5,078 nucleotides of DNA from CAZDDW01 sp043811105 (GTDB lineage: Bacteria > Patescibacteriota > Patescibacteriia > UBA9934 > CAZDDW01): positions 1-5,078 of the forward strand of contig JBDRNK010000035.1 in assembly GCA_043811105.1 (NCBI GenBank), given 5' to 3'. Under the pieces are notes generated by a model. It was not told where the DNA came from, ran no database searches, and saw only the letters and a list, made by a program, of their open reading frames with translations. Position numbers and translations under genes: made by a program. Of the stretch, positions 1 to 4,634 are shown piece after piece. Position 1 is the stretch's first letter. Each line of letters begins with the position of its first letter.

Positions 1-2
1 TG

Positions 3-314
3 GGGGCTGGAACGTTGCTGAACAGCTTCTACGACGTTCTGTCGCAGTCACGCTGGACAGCGGTTATGCCTTATGCCAACCTTGGCGCTCGCTACCGCTT
101 TGGCCAGAACAAGGCTCATCCCTATGCCGGAGCGGCTTTCCTGATCAGTTTCTACCAGAACGACCTAGGTCGAACCAGCTCACCCGGAGCGATGGCCTTG
201 GGCGGACTTGATCTGAAGTTGAGTCCGCTACTTTGCTGGAACGTTGAGCTTCAGGCCGGTTATTCGCACAGCTTCTTTCTGTCTGCGAGCACAGGTCTCG
301 GTTTCCGTTTCTGA
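3..314 (+). CDS. C-terminal part of a beta-barrel-like (outer-membrane-type) protein, 5' end outside window
   Basis: The reading frame is open from the left edge to a TGA at 312-314, giving 103 visible residues; the true start lies upstream. TTG at 15 is an in-frame possible start, but nothing marks it as real. The protein alternates polar and aromatic/hydrophobic residues in strand-like blocks (PYANLGARYRFG, HPYAGAAFLISFY, GGLDLKLS, NVELQAGYSHSF) and ends in GLGFRF. Short amphipathic strands, Gly/Tyr-rich turns and a terminal Phe are typical of the last strands of small OmpA/OmpW-like barrels. A terminator follows 4 bp after the stop, which supports this strand. GC content is near 55%, well above the ribosomal genes. 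I do not recognise the exact family. A barrel is surprising if the host is a CPR bacterium, since these are thought to lack an outer membrane, so another beta-rich surface protein is possible. Confidence 0.6.
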   Translation, partial: GAGTLLNSFYDVLSQSRWTAVMPYANLGARYRFGQNKAHPYAGAAFLISFYQNDLGRTSSPGAMALGGLDLKLSPLLCWNVELQAGYSHSFFLSASTGLGFRF

Positions 315-318
315 ACAC

Positions 319-354
319 ATCCGCCTTTTGCACTGCAAAACGGCGGATTTTTTT
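319..354 (+). terminator. Rho-independent terminator of the beta-barrel-like gene
   Basis: Arm 319-331 (ATCCGCCTTTTGC) pairs with 335-348 across a 3-nt loop, with one unpaired C at 341. A run of seven T follows at 348-354. It lies just after the stop codon at 312-314. Confidence 0.9.
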
Positions 355-361
355 CGACTGA

Positions 362-528
362 CCAGCCACCTGGGAGCCTCAGGGTTTTGAAAGTAACAAG
401 TAACAAGTGACAAGGTTCAATGAAGTGTCAAGTTACAAATATCAACTTGTTCCTTGATCCTTGTTCCTTCCTTGATACTTGAAACTTGTAACTTGAAACT
501 TCTTCTTCTGAGGCTCCCAGGTGGCTGG
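362..528. repeat. 167-bp inverted-repeat element with 7-bp phased inner words
   Basis: The outer arms 362-382 and 508-528 are a perfect 21-bp inverted repeat. Inside, the right half carries CTTG words at 446, 453, 460, 471, 478, 485 and 492, with CTTC at 467 and 499. These are 7 bp apart except for one 4-bp slip at 467-471. The left half carries the complement CAAG at 397, 404, 411 and 429, with CAAT at 418 and CAAA at 436, again phased by 7. The whole is therefore a degenerate palindrome with heptad repeats facing outward in both arms. It lies between two converging transcription units, outside both terminators. No ORF in it looks real. It may be a non-autonomous mobile element or an intergenic repeat family; a single copy cannot decide. 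Confidence 0.8.
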
Positions 529-545
529 CCCGGCTACTGCCGGGC
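528..545. repeat. Short GC-rich hairpin without T-tract
   Basis: GCCCGGC at 528-534 pairs perfectly with GCCGGGC at 539-545 around the loop TACT. Neither side has a T run, so it is not an ordinary terminator. It sits between the 167-bp repeat element and the operon terminator and may belong to the repeat element. Confidence 0.6.
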
Positions 546-558
546 TGGTCAAGATATC

Positions 559-583
559 AAAAGACCCCGCCGATGGCGGGGTC
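559..583 (-). terminator. Rho-independent terminator of the infA-rpsI operon
   Basis: Read on the minus strand, GACCCCGCC (583-575) pairs perfectly with GGCGGGGTC (571-563) across a 3-nt loop and is followed by TTTTG. It lies 18 bp past the rpsI stop, so it ends the long minus-strand operon. Confidence 0.93.
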
Positions 584-601
584 ATTCCTTAAATATTTAT
601 T

Positions 602-1006
602 TTATCGCTTTGCCCATTGTGGTGCACGACGAGCTGATTTCAAACCTGGTTTCTTTCGTTCACGCTTTCGATCATCTCGTTTCAAATATCCTAACTTTTT
701 CAAACTGGCACGAAATTCCGGATTATACAATTCCAAAGCACGAGCTATTCCCAAACGTACAGCCTCGGCCTGTCCATTTATTCCACCACCGCAAACCTTA
801 ACCGTTGCATCAAATTTACCATCCTGACCAACGGCAATAAATGGCGCAATTATCATTGTTTGATGTTCAAAGACTGGAAAAAATTCATTTCCCTCTTTTT
901 TGTTCACTTCAAATAAACCCTTACCACTCTCATAAATTCGAACTCGAGCAATCGCTTTTTTACGACGACCAATCGCTTCAATATATTTTCTTGTCTCATC
1001 AGCCAT
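602..1006 (-). CDS. rpsI: 30S ribosomal protein S9
   Basis: This 134-residue protein has the normal S9 length. It belongs to the head of the small subunit, and its C-terminal tail reaches the P-site tRNA. Visible signatures are YIEAIGRRKKAIARVRIY near the N-terminus, the GGGINGQAEAVRLGIARAL block in the middle, and a basic tail ending ARRAPQWAKR; the terminal Lys-Arg is the family hallmark. The ATG at 1006 lies 2 bp after the rplM stop, so translation is probably coupled. No Shine-Dalgarno sequence is visible. It is the last gene of the operon; the L13-S9 pair is a widely conserved neighbourhood, here appended to the alpha operon. Confidence 0.97.
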   Translation of the reverse strand: MADETRKYIEAIGRRKKAIARVRIYESGKGLFEVNKKEGNEFFPVFEHQTMIIAPFIAVGQDGKFDATVKVCGGGINGQAEAVRLGIARALELYNPEFRASLKKLGYLKRDDRKRERKKPGLKSARRAPQWAKR

Positions 1007-1008
1007 AA

Positions 1009-1368
1009 TTATTTGATAATCAAACGCTTCATGCGCTCTTTTTGTAACTTATTTTTTGGCAACATATTTTTAACAGTGCGTCGCAAAACTTCCGCCGGAC
1101 CCTTGGTGTCCCAAATTTTTTGCATTGTTGCTCGCTTTATTCCGCCCGGATATCCAGTATGTCGAATATATTCCTTTTGTTCCATTTTCTTTCCAGTGGC
1201 AATCATCTTGTCTACATTAGTTATCTCTACCGTATCACCCAAATCAACATGAGCCTGGTACTCAGTCTTATCTTTACCAATCAAAATCTGAGCAATTGCC
1301 GAAGCCAGCCTTCCCGGTGCCTGACCGGTAGCGTCAATCTGTTGTACTTTTCGTTCAATCTTATTCAT
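1009..1368 (-). CDS. rplM: 50S ribosomal protein L13
   Basis: L13 is an early-assembly large-subunit protein. The chosen ATG at 1368 gives 119 residues starting MNKIERKVQQIDATGQ. The start codon lies 1 bp after the rplQ stop, which fits coupled translation. Signatures are IDATGQAPGRLASAIAQIL, GKDKTEY, EYIRHTGYPGGIK and the VLRRTVKNMLPKNKL block near the C-terminus. Usual bacterial L13 is about 142 residues; this one has a shorter N-terminus and ends soon after MLPKNKL, as recalled for CPR homologues. An in-frame start further upstream (1452) would overlap rplQ heavily and adds residues unlike L13, so it is rejected. Confidence 0.96.
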   Translation of the reverse strand: MNKIERKVQQIDATGQAPGRLASAIAQILIGKDKTEYQAHVDLGDTVEITNVDKMIATGKKMEQKEYIRHTGYPGGIKRATMQKIWDTKGPAEVLRRTVKNMLPKNKLQKERMKRLIIK

Positions 1369-1369
1369 A

Positions 1370-1720
1370 TTATACAAATTCAATCTGAACCATTTCAGCC
1401 CCATCACCTTGACGTGGACCGATTTTAACAATTCGAGTGTAACCGCCGGCACGACTCTTATAGCGTGGACCGATCACTTCTAACATTTTTTTCACAGATC
1501 CCTCAGTGGTTAATTTTTTCATTAACTGTCGTCGAGCTGTTAAATCACCTTTCTTGGCCGTAGTCACCATACGTTCAATATAAGGCTTTAAAACTTTGGC
1601 CTTAGTCTGTGTTGTTTTAATCTTTTCGTACAAAACCAAATTTTGAGCCAAACTTTTCATTAAAGCCTGACGCGGTCCTGTTTTTCTACTTAAAGTTTTT
1701 GTTGTATTGCGGTGACGCAT
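1370..1720 (-). CDS. rplQ: 50S ribosomal protein L17
   Basis: This 116-residue protein matches the usual L17 length and lies in the large subunit. It begins MRHRNTTKTLSRKTGPRQAL, close to the classic MRHR...LGR start of the family. KTTQTKAKVLKPYIERMVT and the C-terminal GGYTRIVKIGPRQGDGAEM block are also diagnostic. The ATG at 1720 lies 5 bp after the rpoA stop. A GAGG lies 16 bp upstream of the ATG, too far to act as a normal ribosome-binding site. rpoA-rplQ is one of the most stable gene pairs in bacteria. Confidence 0.97.
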   Translation of the reverse strand: MRHRNTTKTLSRKTGPRQALMKSLAQNLVLYEKIKTTQTKAKVLKPYIERMVTTAKKGDLTARRQLMKKLTTEGSVKKMLEVIGPRYKSRAGGYTRIVKIGPRQGDGAEMVQIEFV

Positions 1721-1725
1721 AAATA

Positions 1726-2457
1726 TTATTCAGCAACCTCTTCTTCTGGACTTTCAGAAACCTCAGGCTTATCTTCAGGGATTAAAAAAGAGAAATAATC
1801 AAGTAAAATCTTAGCTGATTCGCGAACAGCATCTTCAGGATTTACCGTGCCGTCAGTTTCAATAGTCATAACCAGCTTGTCAAAGTTGGTTATATCACCA
1901 ACACGAGTGTTCTCAACTTTATAGGCCACGTTACGCACCGGTGAAAACAAGGCATCAATACTAATCACCCCAAGCTCCCCACCGTCTCTTTTACGATCTT
2001 CGGTTGGGACAAAACCGCGACCGCGTTCAACAGTTAATTCCATTTCAAATTCAGCTTTATCATCAGTTAGGGTGGCGATCTTCATTTTTGGATTAACGAT
2101 TTCCACATCAGCATTATCATCAATATCTTTTCCAGTTACTTCTTTTTGTCCTGAAGTCTTCAAGGTCAGTTTAACCGGTTCATCAGTATGGACCTTCATA
2201 CGTAAACCTTTCAAATTCAAAATAATTTCTAGCACATCCTCCTTAACATTCTCAAGTGCTGTAAACTCATGCGTTGCCCCTTTAATTTTAACAGCAGTGA
2301 CTGCTGCACCAGGTAAAGAAGAAAGTAGAACACGCCGGAGGGCATTTCCGAGTGTTGTTCCGTAGCCATAATAACAAGGCTCAACGATCATAATGGCCTC
2401 ATTTTCATGACTTCCTGGTTCAAAAGTAAACTTTTTTGGGAGAAGAATGTTTTCCAT
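1726..2457 (-). CDS. rpoA: RNA polymerase alpha subunit, lacking the C-terminal domain
   Basis: The alpha dimer nucleates RNA polymerase assembly. The N-terminal domain is complete: GYGTTLGNALRRVLLSSLPG at about 31-50 (its paired Arg contacts the beta subunit), THEFTALENVKEDVLEIILNL, VERGRGFVP, and IDALFSPVRNVAYKVENTRVG. It closes with FDKLVMTIETDGTVNPEDAV and a helix ending LLDYFSFL. After that come only about 18 mostly acidic residues (IPEDKPEVSESPEEEVAE) and a stop. The total is 243 residues against about 310-330 for typical bacterial alpha. The helix-hairpin-helix C-terminal domain that binds DNA upstream of promoters and many activators is missing. The rplQ start is 5 bp beyond the stop, so no remnant of the domain is left nearby. 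The ATG at 2457 is 9 bp after rpsD and no Shine-Dalgarno sequence is visible. Confidence 0.97.
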   Translation of the reverse strand: MENILLPKKFTFEPGSHENEAIMIVEPCYYGYGTTLGNALRRVLLSSLPGAAVTAVKIKGATHEFTALENVKEDVLEIILNLKGLRMKVHTDEPVKLTLKTSGQKEVTGKDIDDNADVEIVNPKMKIATLTDDKAEFEMELTVERGRGFVPTEDRKRDGGELGVISIDALFSPVRNVAYKVENTRVGDITNFDKLVMTIETDGTVNPEDAVRESAKILLDYFSFLIPEDKPEVSESPEEEVAE

Positions 2458-2466
2458 ATTAAATGG

Positions 2467-3078
2467 CTATCGTGAATAAAACTCAACGATAAGTTTGGGA
2501 TCAAATATTTGTTTTAAATCGTCTGCTTCAGGACTTGATGTTACTTTTCCACTTTGGTTTGCAACATCAAGATGCAACCAGCCAGGCGGTTGTTGTCTGG
2601 TAAGTTGATCATTTAATTCCTGAAAAATTAACTTTTTTTGTTTATTTTCGCGAATGGTAATTTCATCACCAACCTTAACTTGGTAAGAAGGAATATCTAC
2701 TTTTTTCCCATTTACCAAGAAGAATCCATGGTTAACAAGTTGACGTGCTTGCCGACGAGTTTTTCCAAGTCCTAAACGATAGACAACATTATCAAGTCGT
2801 TGTTCCAGTAAGCGTACTAAAATAATTCCGGTATTGTCTTTATTGCTAGACGCCTTATCGTAATAATTTCTAAATTGCTTTTCCATGACATTATATAAAC
2901 GCTTGGCTTTTTGTTTTTCTCGTAACTGAATTCCATAAGCGGTTAAACGTGGCCGACGACCTGGTCCATGAACACCGGGAACATAATTTCGACGTTTAAG
3001 AGCACATCGTTCTTTGCCACACAAAGATACACCCTCACGGCGGCACATTTTACAAGTTGGCTTTAATGTCTTTCCCAT
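2467..3078 (-). CDS. rpsD: 30S ribosomal protein S4, zinc-binding type
   Basis: S4 is a primary 16S rRNA-binding protein of the small-subunit body; in many bacteria it also represses its own operon. It has 203 residues, the normal length. The N-terminus carries four Cys (9, 12, 20, 25) spaced C-x2-C-x7-C-x4-C. In the common zinc-binding form, recalled from memory, the middle gap is about 13, so the loop here is about six residues shorter. RRNYVPGVHGPGRRPRL follows, then YGIQLREKQKAKRLY. The S4 RNA-binding domain spans about residues 92-145 (EQRLDNVVYRLGLGKTRRQA, then LVNHGFFLVNGKKVDIPSY). The C-terminus IFDPKLIVEFYSR is typical. The ATG at 3078 is 6 bp after rpsK, and the stop is TAG. No Shine-Dalgarno sequence is visible. 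Confidence 0.97.
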   Translation of the reverse strand: MGKTLKPTCKMCRREGVSLCGKERCALKRRNYVPGVHGPGRRPRLTAYGIQLREKQKAKRLYNVMEKQFRNYYDKASSNKDNTGIILVRLLEQRLDNVVYRLGLGKTRRQARQLVNHGFFLVNGKKVDIPSYQVKVGDEITIRENKQKKLIFQELNDQLTRQQPPGWLHLDVANQSGKVTSSPEADDLKQIFDPKLIVEFYSR

Positions 3079-3084
3079 AAAAAA

Positions 3085-3480
3085 TTAAACACGGCGAGGT
3101 CCAGGTGGACGACAGCCGTTGTGTGGAACCGGAGTTTCATCTTTAATATTAAGAATAGTAAAACCGTTGGCATTCAATGCTCGAATTGCTGAATCTCGTC
3201 CTGAACCAACTCCTTTTACAAAAACACTTAATTCACGTAAACCAGTCTCTTGTACCTTATCTGCAGTCGCTTTGACAATTATCGATGCTGCGTATGGTGT
3301 TGATTTCTTTGGTCCTTTAAAACCACAATGTCCAGCACTGGCCCAAGCTAAAGTGTTTCCGTTCAAATCAGTCAGAGTAACAATAGTGTTATTGTAAGTC
3401 GCCTGAATATAAGCACGGCCTTGCGAAACATGTCGCACTGCCTTTTTCTTTTTAGATGCTTTTTGTATTTTTGCAACCAT
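3085..3480 (-). CDS. rpsK: 30S ribosomal protein S11
   Basis: S11 lies on the platform of the small subunit near the mRNA exit. This 131-residue protein has a Lys-rich N-terminus and then GRAYIQATYNNTIVTLTD, WASAGHCGFKGPKKSTPYAA, LSVFVKGVGSGRDSAIRAL and the basic end HNGCRPPGPRRV. All are standard S11 blocks in the standard order and length. The ATG at 3480 is preceded by a 148-bp spacer from rpsM that holds a long inverted repeat, whereas every other junction in the operon is 1-9 bp. The sequence before the ATG (TTTCGACACT) has no Shine-Dalgarno motif, so how initiation is set after such a gap is unclear. Confidence 0.97.
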   Translation of the reverse strand: MVAKIQKASKKKKAVRHVSQGRAYIQATYNNTIVTLTDLNGNTLAWASAGHCGFKGPKKSTPYAASIIVKATADKVQETGLRELSVFVKGVGSGRDSAIRALNANGFTILNIKDETPVPHNGCRPPGPRRV

Positions 3481-3492
3481 AGTGTCGAAAGT

Positions 3493-3625
3493 GGATACGA
3501 ACTGCGAAAGCGTACGAAATTACGAAAGTTTTTCTAGAAGGGCTTGGAATATCATCGTTGGTGGTTATTACCACTGCTGATGTTTATCGTTTTCGTACTT
3601 TCGTAAATTTTCGTAGTTCGTATCC
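3493..3625. repeat. 133-bp imperfect palindrome between rpsM and rpsK
   Basis: The arms 3493-3529 and 3589-3625 are 37-bp inverted repeats that align without gaps at 30 of 37 positions. The outermost 11 bases (GGATACGAACT) are perfect. Both arms are built from TTCGTA-like words whose TCG cores keep identical spacing (8, 10, 7 bp). The 59-bp centre holds a further small hairpin: GTGGT, loop TATT, ACCAC, within 3562-3575, flanked by partly pairing sequence. It starts 3 bp after the rpsM stop codon. A transcript would fold into one long hairpin inside the operon mRNA. There is no clear T-tract, so it is not a simple terminator. It could be an inserted repeat element, a processing site or an attenuator. 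Confidence 0.8.
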
Positions 3626-3628
3626 AAA

Positions 3629-4012
3629 TTATGTTTTTGTGAGGGCTCGACGTCCACTTCCCATTGTCTGTCGAACATTACCACGAACGGTTCGTGAATT
3701 TGTTTTTGTTCGCTGTCCTCGAACCGGCAAACGCTTGTTGTGTCGTTCACCTCGATAACAACCGATCTCTTTCAATCTTTTAATATCTCCCATAACTGAA
3801 CGTCTGAGTTCTCCTTCAACCTGATACTTACCAACCTGTTCACTGATAGCCTTTACTTGGGCATCATCTAAATCTTTAGTCTTAATGTTCTGATCAATAT
3901 CTATTTCTTTCAAAATCTTCATTGATCGACTGTTACCAATACCAAGAATATAAGTTAAGGCGATTACGATTCGTTTGTCATTCGGTAAAGTTACACCAGC
4001 AATACGTGCCAT
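3629..4012 (-). CDS. rpsM: 30S ribosomal protein S13
   Basis: S13 is in the head of the small subunit, contacting the P-site tRNA and forming an intersubunit bridge. The 127-residue protein begins MARIAGVTLPNDKRIVIALTY, followed by the helix-two-turn-helix segment ILGIGNSRSMKILKE. The basic C-terminal tail includes GCYRGERHNKRLPVRGQRT and NSRTVRG, and ends LTKT. Its ATG at 4012 lies 3 bp past rpmJ, and AAGGA a few bases upstream, inside the end of rpmJ, is the only good Shine-Dalgarno match I found in this operon. The TAA stop lies against the start of the long inverted repeat. Confidence 0.97.
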   Translation of the reverse strand: MARIAGVTLPNDKRIVIALTYILGIGNSRSMKILKEIDIDQNIKTKDLDDAQVKAISEQVGKYQVEGELRRSVMGDIKRLKEIGCYRGERHNKRLPVRGQRTKTNSRTVRGNVRQTMGSGRRALTKT

Positions 4013-4015
4013 AAA

Positions 4016-4129
4016 TTATCCTTGTCTTTGTTTATGTCGCGGATTCTTACAAACAACAACCACCCGCCCTTTTCGACGGATGACTTTGCAGTCTCGACAA
4101 ATTTTCTTTGCAGAAGCGCGAACTTTCAT
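4016..4129 (-). CDS. rpmJ: 50S ribosomal protein L36
   Basis: This is a 37-residue zinc-ribbon protein of the large subunit. Manual translation gives MKVRASAKKICRDCKVIRRK and ends CKNPRHKQRQG. The zinc ligands C11, C14, C27 and H32 are all present, so this is the zinc-binding form. The length equals the usual 37-38. It lies 6 bp after infA and 3 bp before rpsM, the standard infA-rpmJ-rpsM order. No Shine-Dalgarno sequence is visible in the AT-rich gap. Confidence 0.96.
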   Translation of the reverse strand: MKVRASAKKICRDCKVIRRKGRVVVVCKNPRHKQRQG

Positions 4130-4135
4130 AATTTT

Positions 4136-4363
4136 TTAAAAACGATAAACCACCCGACCTTTTGTTAAGTCGTATGGCGACATTTCAACTTTCACTTGAT
4201 CACCAACAGAAATACGGATTCTAAACTTCCGCATTTTTCCAGAAAGATGTGCTGTGATCATTTGATCGTTTTCTAGTTTAACTTTGAAGGTAGTTGATGG
4301 AAGAAGTTCTTCCACAGTGCCCTTCGCCTCGATAAATTCTTTAGTATTTTGTTCTGCTACCAT
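4136..4363 (-). CDS. infA: Translation initiation factor IF-1
   Basis: IF-1 is a small OB-fold protein that occupies the ribosomal A site during initiation. From the ATG at 4363 it is 75 residues: MVAEQNTKEFIEAKGTVEEL, then FKVKLENDQMITAHLSGKMR, then IRISVGDQVKVEMSPYDLTK and the end GRVVYRF. These are the family blocks in order, and the length is close to the usual 72. A GTG at 4369 in the same frame would add two residues. ATG is preferred because homologues start close to this point. It is the first gene of the operon. The nearest promoter leaves only about 12-14 nt of leader, without a Shine-Dalgarno sequence. Confidence 0.96.
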   Translation of the reverse strand: MVAEQNTKEFIEAKGTVEELLPSTTFKVKLENDQMITAHLSGKMRKFRIRISVGDQVKVEMSPYDLTKGRVVYRF

Positions 4364-4381
4364 AAACACGAATGTGTCGGA

Positions 4382-4410
4382 ATTCTATCAAATAAGCGAA
4401 AAAATGGCAA
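4382..4410 (-). promoter_or_regulatory. Proximal sigma70-type promoter (P3) of infA operon
   Basis: On the minus strand, the -35 TTGCCA (4410-4405) and -10 TAGAAT (4387-4382) are separated by 17 bp. Each matches the consensus at 5 of 6 positions. The predicted start is near 4375-4377, leaving a leader of about 12-14 nt before the infA ATG. Confidence 0.8.
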
Positions 4411-4416
4411 GCCCCC

Positions 4417-4425
4417 TGTGGATAA
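4417..4425 (-). promoter_or_regulatory. Perfect DnaA-box match upstream of P3
   Basis: The minus strand reads TTATCCACA, identical to the classical high-affinity DnaA box. It ends exactly 6 bp before the -35 of P3, centred near -46. Whether DnaA or another protein binds it is unknown. Confidence 0.6.
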
Positions 4426-4441
4426 TAGGAGCGCGCCTATT
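4424..4441. promoter_or_regulatory. 18-bp GC-cored palindrome over the P2 start region
   Basis: The 18-bp sequence is symmetric at 8 of 9 base pairs, with a GCGC centre between AT-rich ends. It covers the downstream edge of the P2 -10 and the predicted start point. It could be an operator. The GC-rich stretch just after the -10 (AGGCGCGC on the minus strand) also resembles the discriminator of stringently controlled ribosomal promoters. Confidence 0.45.
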
Positions 4442-4467
4442 TTAAGCTTATTGATTTTTTTTGTCAA
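4439..4467 (-). promoter_or_regulatory. Middle sigma70-type promoter (P2) of infA operon
   Basis: The -35 TTGACA (4467-4462) is a perfect match. The -10 TAAAAT (4444-4439) matches 5 of 6, and the spacer is 17 bp. It is the closest to consensus of the three promoters. The predicted start is near 4432. Confidence 0.85.
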
Positions 4468-4473
4468 GTTTAT

Positions 4474-4482
4474 TGCGGATAA
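4474..4482 (-). promoter_or_regulatory. DnaA-box-like 9-mer upstream of P2
   Basis: The minus strand reads TTATCCGCA. It fits the relaxed DnaA-box pattern TTATNCNCA and differs from the perfect box at 4417-4425 by one base. It also ends exactly 6 bp before a -35, in the same orientation. Confidence 0.5.
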
Positions 4483-4513
4483 GTATTTATTTCCGCTTAT
4501 TTAAGCTGATATG

Positions 4514-4542
4514 AGTATATCACGCTTATCGGTTTATTTCAA
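4514..4542 (-). promoter_or_regulatory. Distal extended -10 promoter (P1) of infA operon
   Basis: The -35 TTGAAA (4542-4537) and -10 TATACT (4519-4514) each match 5 of 6, with a 17-bp spacer. TGA directly before the -10 gives an extended -10 element. A small palindrome at 4507-4522 (TGATAT, loop GAGT, ATATCA) covers the -10. Confidence 0.75.
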
Positions 4543-4545
4543 TAT

Positions 4546-4581
4546 AAAAGACCCCTGACATCCATGCGGATATCAAGGGCC
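4546..4581 (-). terminator. Rho-independent terminator of the upstream hypothetical gene
   Basis: On the minus strand, GGCCCTTGATATCC (4581-4568), loop GCAT and GGATGTCAGGGGTC (4563-4550) form a 14-bp stem with three G-T pairs, followed by TTTT. It separates the upstream gene from the infA promoters; the -35 of P1 starts only 4 bp beyond it. Confidence 0.88.
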
Positions 4582-4630
4582 AAGAACTAAAGGTCAAGAA
4601 CCATGCTAAGGACTAAGTGTCCAAAGCCTA
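4571..4630 (-). repeat. 7-bp phased degenerate repeat tract
   Basis: Read on the minus strand, words of the type CTTAG, CTTGG or CTTGA recur mostly every 7 bp between the gene stop and the terminator. The sequence GTTCTTG, for example, recurs 14 bp apart with CCTTTAG between. The tract merges into the first arm of the terminator. The core CTTG and the 7-bp phase are shared with the element at 362-528. Confidence 0.55.
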
Positions 4631-4634
4631 AGAG

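Noticed and set aside
454..801. 115-codon plus-strand ORF starting in the repeat element
   Set aside because: It begins in low-complexity repeat DNA, crosses the operon terminator and runs antisense through rpsI. Its sequence looks like nothing coherent.
1009..1452. Longer rplM starting inside rplQ
   Set aside because: The extra 28 residues are unlike L13 and would overlap rplQ by about 80 bp. The ATG at 1368 fits the family start and the operon spacing.
3481..3628. Promoter for rpsK within the rpsM-rpsK spacer
   Set aside because: I found no pair of hexamers with acceptable match and spacing on the minus strand; TTCGTA-like words dominate the region.
3558..3758. Small ORFs on both strands across the long inverted repeat
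   Set aside because: They overlap rpsM in other frames and take their composition from the repeat words; there is no ribosome-binding site or family signal.
4461..4489. Plus-strand promoter TTGTCA with a TATTTA -10
   Set aside because: The -10 matches only 3 of 6 positions, and no plus-strand gene follows; the terminator and an antisense gene lie downstream.
4417..4510. Chromosomal replication origin
   Set aside because: Only two DnaA-box-like sites are present, both placed at a fixed distance from promoters. There is no dnaA gene, no box cluster and no clear unwinding element, so a transcriptional role fits better.
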